Source of the DNA: Acidobacteriaceae bacterium
GTDB lineage: Bacteria > Acidobacteriota > Terriglobia > Terriglobales > Acidobacteriaceae
Assembly: GCA_025462885.1 (NCBI GenBank)
Contig: JAOAPN010000006.1
Location: 186,001 to 250,000 of the forward strand
Length of the DNA: 64,000 nucleotides
Reading direction: 5' to 3'
A program made the translations under genes and the position numbers. Position 1 is the first letter of the stretch. Each line of letters starts with the position of its first letter. Of the stretch, positions 16,633 through 25,008 are shown piece by piece. Under the pieces are notes generated by a model. The model did not search any database and was not told where the DNA came from. It was given only the letters and a program-made list of their open reading frames with translations.

Positions 16633-18357
16633 TTAGAGGGACTGGTTGTCGGCGGTGGCTAGTTGGGTGTCCTTCGCGGCTCGGCTGATGGCGATACGAA
16701 TGTCGGCGGATTTGTTGAAGGTAAAGGCGGCGGGGCTGGTGGGGGCGGTGACGGCGATAAAGTCGGCGCGGGTGACGTTCTGGAGGTAGAAGGACGGGCG
16801 CGGGTCGGGGTTCATCGGGGCGATCTCGACGTGGCTTAGCTCGAGATTGCGAACGTGGCGGAAGAAGAAGCCAGCGGATGGCATCGGCCCGAACATGCCT
16901 GGGTCGGGGTATTTGTCTTCGTTCTCGGGTGGGACAACTTTGACGAGGTCGGCGTAGTTGCCGCCCTGGTGCTGGATGAAGACGTTCGAGAGCTTGATGT
17001 CCTTAATGTCGTAGCCGGGGATTCCGGAGAGGATCGAGCAGACGCGGGAGTTGGTGTTATAGCTCACGAAGTTGTCGACTAGGATGCGCTGCATCGTGCC
17101 GACGACGGTGCTCTGGTTGCCCGTACCTTTGGGGCCGCGGAGACGGGCTCCGAGGCGGAAGAAGAGGGGCGCTTCGATGACGTCGCGCTGGGTGATGTTG
17201 GAGATAGTGATGTCTTCGCAGAGCGCTCCGTCTTCGCTCTCGAGGGCGAGACCCTGGCAGCCTTCGAAGACGCAGTTGGAGATGGTGATGTTGCGGAAGC
17301 CACCGTTGGATTCGGTGCCGCACTTGATGCGTCCGGTGCGGGGGACGCGGGGGGCATCGTCGGCGAACTTCTTGAAGGTGCCGTCGAGGACGCTGCCGAG
17401 CACGTAGTATCCGGTGACGTGGCAGTTGGTGATGGTGACGTTCTCGGTGGGACGGTTATAGCCGAGGGCGAAGCTGGACTTCGGGCAGATCGCATCGTCC
17501 CACGGTGAGTTGACGGTGCAGTTGGAGACGCGAACGTTCTTGCAGCAGTCGATGTCCATGCCGTCGCGGTCGGTGTCGATCTTGAGGTTGTCGATGGTGA
17601 GGTTGTCGACCCCGGTAAGGAGCAGGCCGAAGTGGCCGCCCTTGAGGAGCGAGAAGTCACGGAAGATGACGTTGCGGCAGTTCTTGAGGGCGATGGCCTT
17701 GTTGCCGACGCCGGGCTGCTCCGCTTGGTACATCGGGTAGTCGCCACGAGGAGGCCGAACGGGCGGAGGAGCCGGGGTGCCGGGTTGGCGCTCCGGGCCA
17801 AAGCCGGTGCGGGCAGGACCGCCGCGACCGGGGCCTGCGCCGAAGCTTAAACCCTTGCCGTAGATGAGGCCAGGACCGGTGATGCTGACATCGTGAATGT
17901 CCTCACCCCAGATGAGGGAATTGTGCCAGTGGTTGTGGCCGAAGTCCTGGAAGGCGTCGTAGGAGGTCTTGGGTTCGGCAGGATCGTAGGTGCCGCCCCT
18001 GTAACCGGTGGTCTGGTCGGGTGTGGGCGAGGCTGCGGCTTCGATGGTGGAACCCTGCGCGAGGTAGAGGTGAACGTAGCTCTTGAGATGGATAGAGAAG
18101 CAGAGGTAGGTTCCGGCAGGGAAGTAGACGGTGCCGCCCCCTGCCGCTGCCGCGGCTTCGATGGCCTTGTTGATGGCGGGGGTATCGACTGCTTTTCCGT
18201 CGCCGATGGCCCCGTAGGCGCGGACATCGAAGAGCAGCGGAGCGGTTGCGGGTTTAGCGGGGGCAAAGGCGAACGCGGAGGGCGCGGTGGTGGCTGCTGC
18301 GGCGAGGGCGAAGGGGCTGAACTTGAGAAGGTCGCGGCGTGAGGCGAAGAGATCCAT
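16633..18357 (-). CDS. GH28-family polygalacturonase-like protein with Tat-type signal
   Basis: 574 aa. The N-terminus has a twin-arginine motif (SRRDLLKFSPFALAAAATTA) ending near AFAFAP, suggesting Tat export after folding. A pectate-lyase-type cap (FDVRAYGAIGDGKAVDTPAI) starts a right-handed beta-helix. GH28 signature elements are recognisable but altered: DTDRDGMDID where NTDG is usual, SPWDDAICPKSS for the second Asp pair, and GRIKCGTES for RIK. A Gly/Pro-rich insertion lies near 175-205. The canonical GHG motif is not obvious. The GH106-like neighbour and the fold favour pectin or rhamnogalacturonan hydrolysis; exact bond specificity is unknown. Confidence 0.87.
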   Translation of the reverse strand: MDLFASRRDLLKFSPFALAAAATTAPSAFAFAPAKPATAPLLFDVRAYGAIGDGKAVDTPAINKAIEAAAAAGGGTVYFPAGTYLCFSIHLKSYVHLYLAQGSTIEAAASPTPDQTTGYRGGTYDPAEPKTSYDAFQDFGHNHWHNSLIWGEDIHDVSITGPGLIYGKGLSFGAGPGRGGPARTGFGPERQPGTPAPPPVRPPRGDYPMYQAEQPGVGNKAIALKNCRNVIFRDFSLLKGGHFGLLLTGVDNLTIDNLKIDTDRDGMDIDCCKNVRVSNCTVNSPWDDAICPKSSFALGYNRPTENVTITNCHVTGYYVLGSVLDGTFKKFADDAPRVPRTGRIKCGTESNGGFRNITISNCVFEGCQGLALESEDGALCEDITISNITQRDVIEAPLFFRLGARLRGPKGTGNQSTVVGTMQRILVDNFVSYNTNSRVCSILSGIPGYDIKDIKLSNVFIQHQGGNYADLVKVVPPENEDKYPDPGMFGPMPSAGFFFRHVRNLELSHVEIAPMNPDPRPSFYLQNVTRADFIAVTAPTSPAAFTFNKSADIRIAISRAAKDTQLATADNQSL

Positions 18358-18451
18358 GGCCGGAATCCTAGCAGAGAAATGGTACGACCAGAAAGTGTTT
18401 CCGGTTTGGAACTTCGATCCATTGCTCCGGGGTATATCAACGCAATGAAAC

Positions 18452-18475
18452 GAGCCCTCTCCGTAGAGAGGGCTC
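18452..18475 (-). terminator. Terminator-like hairpin after bamD
   Basis: GAGCCCTCTC (18452-18461) pairs perfectly with GAGAGGGCTC (18466-18475) around a CGTA tetraloop, 31 bp past the bamD stop and before the GH28 start on the same strand. On the minus strand GTTTCATT follows, a weak T-tract. Confidence 0.65.
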
Positions 18476-18505
18476 TTCGCAACAACAACGTCAGTTCGAT
18501 TTCAT

Positions 18506-20263
18506 TTAGAAGGGGTTGATCTTGTTTAAACCCTTCTTCTTCTTGTGCTTGCTGGACGACTCTTCACCCTTATCGAACTCGGGCTTCTTGTTCTTTCCAT
18601 TCGCCGCCGGAGTCTGACCGGCAGGAGCAGCACCCGCCGGAATATCGTTCACCGCATCCGGAGCCGCGCCAACCTTCTCGACCGCTGGAAGCGGAGCCGA
18701 GTTCATAGGTCCAACCGCCTTCAGGCCGCCGGCGTCTGGCGTTGCCGCAGCAGCCGGAGCCGCAGACGACCCGTTCACGCCGGGGGTAAGAATCTCCACA
18801 CCAACCGAGTTGCCCCTCGCTCCGGAAGGAGCAGCAGGAGCTGCCGTCATCGTCGAAGCGCCGTTGCCGCTATCGCCCGCACCCGCAGCGGGAACCTCGT
18901 TCAACTGAAGAGGCGCCGCAGGACCCGCCGCCGCATCCGTCGCCGCAGCAGGAGTTCCGTCTGCTGCCGGAGCCGCAGCTGCTGCAGGCTGAACAGCGTT
19001 CGGATTCAGAGCGCCATTGAAGTCAGCAAGAATCTGCTTGTAGACCGTGGGAGCAAGCGTAGGCTTCGGGTCCGATAGCGTCGGCTCGCCCTTGGTCGCC
19101 GCCAGAACGGTGTCCGGTCTGTGCAGAATCAGCAGGCTCAAACGATCCTGCAACCGGTACGAGCGACGGCTGTTCTCGAGCGCAGCGCTCTCCGCCATCT
19201 GCTCCGGCGTCGGAGCAGGCATTGGGATGTTCATCGCCGCCAGCCGGTCGCGGGCATCCTCAACGTGCGACGAGGCAGCATGCTCCGTCACCACGCGACG
19301 ATACGCAGCAATTGCCTGATCGTCGTAGGTCTTTTCGAGCCGCGCTTTTCCGGCTTCAGGCAGCTTCAGAGTCCGGACGTAACGTGCCTCAGCCTCATAT
19401 GCATCGCCCAGTCCGACCAGTACGTCGTCCATATGGCTGTACTGCGGATAGCTGTCCACTACGGTCTGGTAGCGAGCAATCGTCGCCGGCCAGTTCGCAT
19501 GGGTCGAGTAGAAGGCTGCGATCTCGCTCTCGCGCACCGCCAGTACCTCCTGCACCTCGCGCAGACGCTGCTTCGCGTCCGGCACCAGCGTCGACTCCGG
19601 ATAATCCGTCAGCATGCGGCGATACTCTTCCTGTGCATGGACAGCCTTCGCGTAGTCGCGGTCCGGCTTGTCCATCTGGCGGAAGTAAATGTCTCCGATA
19701 CGCATCTGCGCTTCGGCAGCTTCCGGGGCATTCGGGAAGAAGACGCGGAAGTCGGCGTACTCCGCTTCAGCCTGCGTCAACGCTGCCGTGCCGCCTTCCT
19801 TGTACCAGCTATCGGCGATCGCCAGCTTGGCGCGCATCTGATACTGCGAGTCTGGATATGTATTCAGCAGAGTCTGGAGATCGAGGCGCGCTACGTCGTA
19901 ATGGCCCTTCTTCGTCTGCTCCGTCGCCTTGTCGTAGAGCTGTTTATCCGGCAGCTTCGAGTCCACGCCAATCAGCGGCTCGGCCTTGCGGGTCTTCTTC
20001 AGTTCGCGCTTGGTGTCCTTGGACTGGACGACCTTCTCTTCCTTCTCCTTGCGGGTCTTCTTGCCAGGGGACGCGCTCAACGTCACGGTCTCCTGCGGCC
20101 GACCCGTCGCGGGATCGGTCGAAGTCTGTGACGCGCCCGTAACCTGCGCTGCTGCGCCGACTGAAAGCCCAACCGTAAGCAAGGAAGCCATCAACAGGGC
20201 AGCAACGGAAACTCCGGCACGCCGGCCCGACTTCAAACTCGGAAAAAAAGAACGCTCATTCAT
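18506..20263 (-). CDS. bamD: Outer membrane assembly protein BamD (TPR) with long Ala/Pro tail
   Basis: 585 aa from ATG 20263 (an in-frame TTG precedes it). A signal-like segment (VSVAALLMASLLTVGLSVGA) is followed by a Lys-rich stretch. BamD-type tetratricopeptides run from about 100 to 350: ATEQTKKGHYDVARLDLQTL, NTYPDSQYQMRAKLAIADSW, FFPNAPEAAEAQMRIGDIYF and YPESTLVPDAKQRLREVQE. From about 420 the protein is low-complexity Ala/Pro/Gly and ends in KKKKGLNKINPF. No lipobox Cys is evident, unlike in proteobacterial BamD, so its membrane attachment may differ. It would work with BamA in barrel-protein insertion, needed for the TonB receptors. It is last in the tldD-pmbA-rpe run. Confidence 0.87.
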   Translation of the reverse strand: MNERSFFPSLKSGRRAGVSVAALLMASLLTVGLSVGAAAQVTGASQTSTDPATGRPQETVTLSASPGKKTRKEKEEKVVQSKDTKRELKKTRKAEPLIGVDSKLPDKQLYDKATEQTKKGHYDVARLDLQTLLNTYPDSQYQMRAKLAIADSWYKEGGTAALTQAEAEYADFRVFFPNAPEAAEAQMRIGDIYFRQMDKPDRDYAKAVHAQEEYRRMLTDYPESTLVPDAKQRLREVQEVLAVRESEIAAFYSTHANWPATIARYQTVVDSYPQYSHMDDVLVGLGDAYEAEARYVRTLKLPEAGKARLEKTYDDQAIAAYRRVVTEHAASSHVEDARDRLAAMNIPMPAPTPEQMAESAALENSRRSYRLQDRLSLLILHRPDTVLAATKGEPTLSDPKPTLAPTVYKQILADFNGALNPNAVQPAAAAAPAADGTPAAATDAAAGPAAPLQLNEVPAAGAGDSGNGASTMTAAPAAPSGARGNSVGVEILTPGVNGSSAAPAAAATPDAGGLKAVGPMNSAPLPAVEKVGAAPDAVNDIPAGAAPAGQTPAANGKNKKPEFDKGEESSSKHKKKKGLNKINPF

Positions 20264-20347
20264 CAAAGGTGGACCTCATCTGTCCCGCGGCCTTATACCT
20301 CTGGCACCGCCGGAACGTTACTCTATTCTAAACAACCCCGGCCGGAA

Positions 20348-21082
20348 TTACTCGCCGTGCGAATGCCCGGGGTGATTGCAGCCTTCGTGATCCTGCTCCG
20401 CCAGAATCTTGACCCGTTCCGTTTCGGCAGTCCGCGCCAGCTTCAGGAAATCGACCGCGTTCTGTTCCGTTTTGCCCGGACTGAAGATCGCCGAACCCGC
20501 GACCAGCATATCCGCTCCTGCTTCGACCACCAGACCCACCGTATCGTGAGCAACACCGCCGTCCACTTCGATACGAAAGTTCAGGCCCATCTCGTGCCGC
20601 AGGTCCGCCAGGTAGGCAATCTTCTCAAGCGCCAGCGGCAGAAATTTCTGCCCGCCGAAGCCCGGATTCACGCTCATCACCAGCACGTAATGCACCATCG
20701 GCAGGACTTCGATCAACGAGTCCACCGGCGTCGCGGGATTGATCACCACACCCGGCAGAACTCCATGCTGTTCGATCAACTGCAGCGTCCGGTGCAGATG
20801 GCGGCACACCTCCTGCTGGACGCTGATCATGTCCGCGCCCGCCTCGGCAAACGCCGGAATATAAGCGTCCGGATTCTCGATCATCAGGTGGCAGTCCAGC
20901 GGCAGCTTCGTGATCGGACGAAGCGCCTTCACCATCGGCGGACCAAAGGTAATATTCGGCACAAAGTGCCCATCCATCACATCCACATGGACGATCGTGC
21001 CGCCGCCTCGCTCCGCCGTAGCAACCTCATCCGCAAGATGCGCAAAGTCCGAAGCCAATATCGAAAATGCCAGTTCAACCAT
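20348..21082 (-). CDS. rpe: Ribulose-phosphate 3-epimerase with His-rich tail
   Basis: 244 aa, complete. Interconverts ribulose 5-phosphate and xylulose 5-phosphate in the pentose phosphate pathway. Family landmarks are FSILASDFAHLADEV, HVDVMDGHFVPNITFGPPMV, LDCHLMIENP, VMSVNPGFGGQKFLP and IEVDGGVAHDTVG, with the metal-binding His and Asp in place. The C-terminal tail (EQDHEGCNHPGHSHGE) is an extra His/Cys-rich extension that could bind metal. It lies 84 bp upstream of bamD and downstream of the UvrC-like gene on the same strand. Confidence 0.96.
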   Translation of the reverse strand: MVELAFSILASDFAHLADEVATAERGGGTIVHVDVMDGHFVPNITFGPPMVKALRPITKLPLDCHLMIENPDAYIPAFAEAGADMISVQQEVCRHLHRTLQLIEQHGVLPGVVINPATPVDSLIEVLPMVHYVLVMSVNPGFGGQKFLPLALEKIAYLADLRHEMGLNFRIEVDGGVAHDTVGLVVEAGADMLVAGSAIFSPGKTEQNAVDFLKLARTAETERVKILAEQDHEGCNHPGHSHGE

Positions 21083-21149
21083 AAGAGAAAGTCTACCAGC
21101 GCCGCGTCAAAGCGAAATTATCTCCTCGCCGACCTACGCCAAAATTTGG

Positions 21150-21186
21150 GTGCCCCATTCGCGCAGCCCCATCGCGGGTGGGGTTC
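21150..21186. repeat. Intergenic repeat family 2, second copy
   Basis: GGTGCCCCATTCGCG pairs imperfectly with CGCGGGTGGGGTTC across a short loop in the gap between the UvrC-like gene and rpe. The pattern (GTGCCCCAT, then a complementary TGGGG arm) matches the hairpin at 16539-16578. Confidence 0.45.
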
Positions 21187-21220
21187 AGGTACAGGGATCG
21201 AAACGACCCGCAGGCCGTGA

Positions 21221-22717
21221 CTACTCCTGGTTCTCCTGAGGCGGCGCAAGATTGCCAGCCTTCTTCCGCCCCCGCTTCGGCATTGAAACCACCGGAACCA
21301 CCCGTTCCACGCCTTCCCGTCCCTCGTGCAGAATCTTCACCTTCGCCGCAACGACAGCCTCGCGCTGCGTCTCCGCGATCATTCCGGGTTCGCCCAGCGC
21401 CATCCGCGCCGCACCCCTCAGAATCCGTCGCACCGGCCATCCACCATCCAGATTCGGCAGAAAGACCTCACCGGCCCGCTGCTTCTCCGGCCGGTAATAC
21501 CAGCGCCGTAGCAACGAAAGATGGTCGCTCAGAAGCGCGAGGTCGTTCTCCGCACCGATCTTCTCCTCCAGCTTCACCAGGACGCCGCGCGCCCGATCCT
21601 CGGGAGAGTCCTTCATCACGGCCGAAACCTCGGCCTCCAGCGGCACCGCCTGCAACATCAACGGCTGCGCAAAGAGGCTGCTTCCAACGCTCGTCTGCTC
21701 CTTCACCGCCCGAACTCCCAGCGTGGAAAGCCGCTCCGGCCCAGCCAGGCAGCCCCGTTCCATCAGAAAGACGGCCGCCTCCAGCGCGTCCCGGTCCTCA
21801 CTCTTCGCTGCTGCCTGCACGATGACGGCCCGCAGCTTCGGAACCGGCTGCACCAGCTCGTCGGCCAACGCGGTGGCAGCCTTTACCTTGTGCCAGCGCT
21901 CGTGCAGCACCGCAGCCTTCTCAAACTCCATCGCGGCGGCGGCCTCCTCGCGTTCCAGGCCGATGTCGTCGATCATGCTGCCGCCTCGCGTATCGAAGAA
22001 TCGCTTCACCGCCTCCGCCTCCGCCGCATACTGCTCGGGCGTACACGCGAGATTGCAGGGTGCGAGACACTTCTTCATCTCCTGGTACACGCAGCCCGGA
22101 TGCTCGGGATGCGGTTCCAGATCCTCGTAACATCGCCGCAGCTTGAAGAGATCCAGCACCGCATCGCAGTACCGGTCCGCTGCCGCTCGGGAAGGGAAGG
22201 GTCCATACATCTGCGCCAACCCACGTTTCGACAGCCGGTTGGTCACATACACCCGAGGGTGCGGATTCTCCATCGTCATCCGCAGGAAGTAAGGCGTATG
22301 CAGCTTCAGTCGCCGCCGCGCCTCACCGTAACCGAACAGCTCCACCGCCGCGTGATACAGCACCAGCGAAGACTCGAACTCCGACCCCGTGCAGCAGTAC
22401 TCAATCCGAGCAACCTTCTCCCGCAGATTGAGCCGCTTCGACTGCTCCTCCGGAGGGTTCAGCAGCCGCCGCATGCGTCGCCGCAGATCCGCCGTCCGCG
22501 TCAGGTAAGGCTCATCCCCATCGCGCGCCCCACACAGCGCAAACACGCCCGGCACCGCCGGTACAGCTCGAAGAATCTCCTCCGCCCGCCCCGGTTCAAA
22601 CGCAACTACATGATCGAAATGGAAGTCAGCCGCCACTCTCAGGATTGTAGCCGTAAGGATGTTGGACCGTTTCGGGAAGGGCTGTAAGTCGTCTACAGTC
22701 TTAGAGCGGATTGCCAT
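21221..22717 (-). CDS. UvrC-like protein with degenerate GIY-YIG domain and UVR motif
   Basis: 498 aa from ATG 22717; the 28 residues upstream in the same frame are encoded by a repeat element and are rejected. Residues about 45-125 align with the UvrC GIY-YIG domain, but PGVFALCG and PYLTRTADLRRRMRRLL replace GIY and YIG/YVGKA, and the later LLLEN-like segment reads SLVLYHAAVE. A Cys-rich patch (CVYQEMKKCLAPC) and a UVR-like helix (EREEAAAAMEFEKAAVLHER) follow. The RNase H-like second nuclease and helix-hairpin-helix domains of UvrC are absent. It may be a DNA-binding repair accessory or a Cho-like nuclease with altered chemistry. It sits between pmbA and rpe. Confidence 0.75.
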   Translation of the reverse strand: MAIRSKTVDDLQPFPKRSNILTATILRVAADFHFDHVVAFEPGRAEEILRAVPAVPGVFALCGARDGDEPYLTRTADLRRRMRRLLNPPEEQSKRLNLREKVARIEYCCTGSEFESSLVLYHAAVELFGYGEARRRLKLHTPYFLRMTMENPHPRVYVTNRLSKRGLAQMYGPFPSRAAADRYCDAVLDLFKLRRCYEDLEPHPEHPGCVYQEMKKCLAPCNLACTPEQYAAEAEAVKRFFDTRGGSMIDDIGLEREEAAAAMEFEKAAVLHERWHKVKAATALADELVQPVPKLRAVIVQAAAKSEDRDALEAAVFLMERGCLAGPERLSTLGVRAVKEQTSVGSSLFAQPLMLQAVPLEAEVSAVMKDSPEDRARGVLVKLEEKIGAENDLALLSDHLSLLRRWYYRPEKQRAGEVFLPNLDGGWPVRRILRGAARMALGEPGMIAETQREAVVAAKVKILHEGREGVERVVPVVSMPKRGRKKAGNLAPPQENQE

Positions 22718-22726
22718 TGCTCTGAG

Positions 22727-22802
22727 CTGGTTCCCTACGCGAAGCGTCCAATACCCCACGAAGTGGCGCCTGCCCGGCGTTAGGGCGCACTTGGCAATCA
22801 AC
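22727..22802 (+). repeat. Intergenic repeat family 1, copy B (short form)
   Basis: Plus-strand copy carrying GGTTCCCT, the ACGCGAAGCGT hairpin (22737-22747), the short-form joint CCCACGAAGTGGCGCC and the GCCCGGCGTTAGGGC block. It lies antisense in the 127-bp gap between pmbA and the UvrC-like gene. It lacks a clear left extension (GGATTTCCCC). Confidence 0.8.
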
Positions 22803-22844
22803 CCATCTTAGCTACAAGCCTTCAAGGAATCGCATCAGGAAACG

Positions 22845-24245
22845 CTAAGCCCCGGCGATCGTCATACCTTCAACCCGCAGCGTCGGAGCGGCGCTCGCTC
22901 CACGAAATACCAGGTCGTTCCCCACGGCAACGATGTTCTTGTACATATCCTTCAGATTTCCTGCGATGGTGATCTCTTCGACCGGGTAAGCCAGCTCGCC
23001 ATTCTCGATCCACAAGCCGCTGACGCCCTGCGAGTAATCGCCGGTGACCAGGTTGACGCCCATCCCCATCACCTCGGTGACGTAGAGACCATTTTTCACA
23101 TCCCCGATAATCTGCTCCGGAGTCAACTCCCCCGGCTCCAGAAAGAAGTTTCCCGCACCGGTCCCGGGATTTCCGGCCAACCCGCGCGACGCATTGCCGC
23201 TCGACTTCATCCCCAGCTTGCGCGCCGTATAGGTGTTCATGACGTAGTTCTTCAGGATGCCGTGGTCGACGATCACGGTACGTCGCGTCGGCAGCCCTTC
23301 GCCGTCGAAGGGTGAGGTGCCAAAGCCGCCGATGGCGACGCCATTGCGGTCGAAGACCATGGTTCCGTCGTCGATGACGGTGATGTTTTCACCGGCCACG
23401 CGCTCCCCGAGCTGGCCTGAAAAGATGCTCGCGTTCCGGTAGATCGAATCGCCTTCCGCCGCGCTGAAGATGTTGCCGATGATGCCACGCGCAATCTCGG
23501 GTGAGAACACCACCGGGGCCTTCTGCGTCTTGACCTGCTGCGCTCCCATCCTCCGAAGCGTCCGTCGGGCAGCTTCGTGGCCGACCTCCTCCGGAGACTC
23601 CAGCAAACGCGTGGTGCGCGAGCTGGAGTACCAGTAGTTCCGCTGCATGCCGCCCTTCTCGTCCACTGCGATCGGTGCTGCCGAAAAGCCGCAGTAGCTG
23701 CGCTGGTATTCGCCGGTGAAGCCGCGCGAGTTCATCAGGATCTTGTGCGAGGTGGCAGTGTCGAAGTCGCCACCACCGGAGTTCTGGATGCGCGTATCGA
23801 AGGCCATCGCAGCCGCTTCACAGCGCCGGGCGATCTCGATGCGTTCCGCAGGAGGCTGCTCGTTCACATCTTCGAAGTAGAGGTTCAGATCGCCAGGGAT
23901 GGAGCCGAACTCGCTCGCATCCGGCAGCCCGGCGAAGGGGTCTTCGCTGGTGATCTTTGCCAGCGTAACCGCCCCATCCACCAGGCGATGAATCGATTCA
24001 TTCGAGAAGTCAGAGGACGAGGTGCTCGCCGTGCGCTGGCCAATAAAGACCCGCAGCCCGACCGCCCGTGACCCCGACTCTTTCAAGGTCTCCACCTGTC
24101 CCAGCCGCACCAGCGCCGAGAACTCGTCGCCCTCATAGACGACCGCTTCTGCGTCCGTGGCCCCGGCCTTCATGGCCTTGGCCAGGACTTCGGAAGCAAG
24201 CTGTTTCAGGTCAGAGGAGACGATCGAAGGAGCAAGCTGAGACAA
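22845..24245 (-). CDS. pmbA: TldE/PmbA metalloprotease subunit
   Basis: 466 aa using a TTG start at 24245, preceded by GAGG with 9-nt spacing; the upstream part of the frame overlaps the preceding gene and is rejected. Family features include KAGATDAEAVVYEGDEFSAL, SRAVGLRVFIGQRTASTSSS, GIIGNIFSAAEGDSIYRNAS, DDGTMVFDRNGVAIGGFGTS and SRGLAGNPGTGAGNFFLEPG. PmbA/TldE pairs with TldD to form a heterodimeric protease that degrades unfolded peptides and matures microcin B17 in E. coli; TldD carries the catalytic zinc. Here tldD and pmbA are separated by two paralogous small genes in one run. Confidence 0.93.
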   Translation of the reverse strand: MSQLAPSIVSSDLKQLASEVLAKAMKAGATDAEAVVYEGDEFSALVRLGQVETLKESGSRAVGLRVFIGQRTASTSSSDFSNESIHRLVDGAVTLAKITSEDPFAGLPDASEFGSIPGDLNLYFEDVNEQPPAERIEIARRCEAAAMAFDTRIQNSGGGDFDTATSHKILMNSRGFTGEYQRSYCGFSAAPIAVDEKGGMQRNYWYSSSRTTRLLESPEEVGHEAARRTLRRMGAQQVKTQKAPVVFSPEIARGIIGNIFSAAEGDSIYRNASIFSGQLGERVAGENITVIDDGTMVFDRNGVAIGGFGTSPFDGEGLPTRRTVIVDHGILKNYVMNTYTARKLGMKSSGNASRGLAGNPGTGAGNFFLEPGELTPEQIIGDVKNGLYVTEVMGMGVNLVTGDYSQGVSGLWIENGELAYPVEEITIAGNLKDMYKNIVAVGNDLVFRGASAAPTLRVEGMTIAGA

Positions 24246-24286
24246 GCGGGAGTACCTCGTAGCGAATGAAGTAGAGCGAATTGAAT

Positions 24287-24595
24287 CTAACGAACCGGCG
24301 TCTGCGACATCCGCGATTCGCGTCCATCCGTTGCCTTCTGGAAGTACAAGCCGGACACGCAATATTCGGAGTCGCTCTTGAGCTTGTGCTCGATATGCGG
24401 CGGCGGAGCGCCCTCGGTGTGACGGCGGAACAGCTTCACCGCGCCCGCGCAGTCCTTGCAACGGAACTCGGTGTCATTGTCGACCAGGGCCTCGGCGATC
24501 AGCTTTACCTTCCAGAACGGCTCATAGCCGCCTGTAGCGCGAACTCTCCGACGCTTCACTTCGCACTCATAAAATTTTTCGCGTTCGACAGCCAT
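24287..24595 (-). CDS. Conserved 102-aa Cys/His protein, second paralogue of a tandem pair
   Basis: 102 aa, with SD AGGTGA before ATG 24595. About 62% identical (63 of 102) and gap-free against the 102-aa protein at 24700-25008. Shared motifs are YECEVKRRRV, GGYEPFWK, DTEFRCKDC, EHK, DSEYC and KATDGR, so Cys and His residues that could bind a metal are conserved in both. The middle (residues 56-68) and the C-terminus vary. No membrane segment or signal peptide is seen. I do not recognise a named domain. Its place between tldD and pmbA suggests a partner or substrate of that protease, which is inference. Confidence 0.8.
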   Translation of the reverse strand: MAVEREKFYECEVKRRRVRATGGYEPFWKVKLIAEALVDNDTEFRCKDCAGAVKLFRRHTEGAPPPHIEHKLKSDSEYCVSGLYFQKATDGRESRMSQTPVR

Positions 24596-24699
24596 GATTC
24601 ACCTCGGTGTTCAGTTGGTGCGGTTAGGCAGCGTGGGATCGCAACGACACAGGACAGCATTCCATCCAGCCCGTTGCAGAGCGTACGAAAATTGGGGAC

Positions 24700-25008
24700 C
24701 TAGGCGACCGGGTGCTCGGAGAGCTTCGCGACGCGTCCATCGGTGGCCTTGAGGAAGAGCATGCCGCCGGAGCAGTATTCCGAGTCGGCTGGAACCTTAT
24801 GCTCGACATAAGCCGGCGCACCGGCCTTATTGTTCTTGCCCAAAAGCTTCACTTCGCCGAAGCAATCCTTGCAGCGGAATTCGGTGTCGCTGTCGGCCAG
24901 GGCAATCGCGACGTTCTTGATCTTCCAGAAAGGCTCGTAGCCGCCGCCGGTCTTAACCCTGCGGCGCTTCACTTCACACTCGTAGATCTTCTCGCGCTCG
25001 ACGGCCAT
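24700..25008 (-). CDS. Conserved 102-aa Cys/His protein, first paralogue of a tandem pair
   Basis: 102 aa. The ATG overlaps the tldD stop as TAATG, so translation is probably coupled to tldD. Motifs shared with its downstream paralogue are YECEVKRRRV, GGYEPFWK, DTEFRCKDC and DSEYC, while residues 56-68 (LGKNNKAGAPAYV) differ. The CKDC and YC cysteines with a conserved EHK are consistent with zinc binding. It is soluble by composition. Function is unknown; the duplication and the tldD-pmbA context are the most informative facts. Confidence 0.83.
   Translation of the reverse strand: MAVEREKIYECEVKRRRVKTGGGYEPFWKIKNVAIALADSDTEFRCKDCFGEVKLLGKNNKAGAPAYVEHKVPADSEYCSGGMLFLKATDGRVAKLSEHPVA

Noticed and set aside
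22717-22801. Upstream extension of the UvrC-like protein
   Set aside because: These codons lie within the intergenic repeat and would not be conserved.
24245-24461. Upstream extension of pmbA
   Set aside because: It overlaps the 102-aa gene, has no family similarity, and a TTG with good SD fits the conserved N-terminus.
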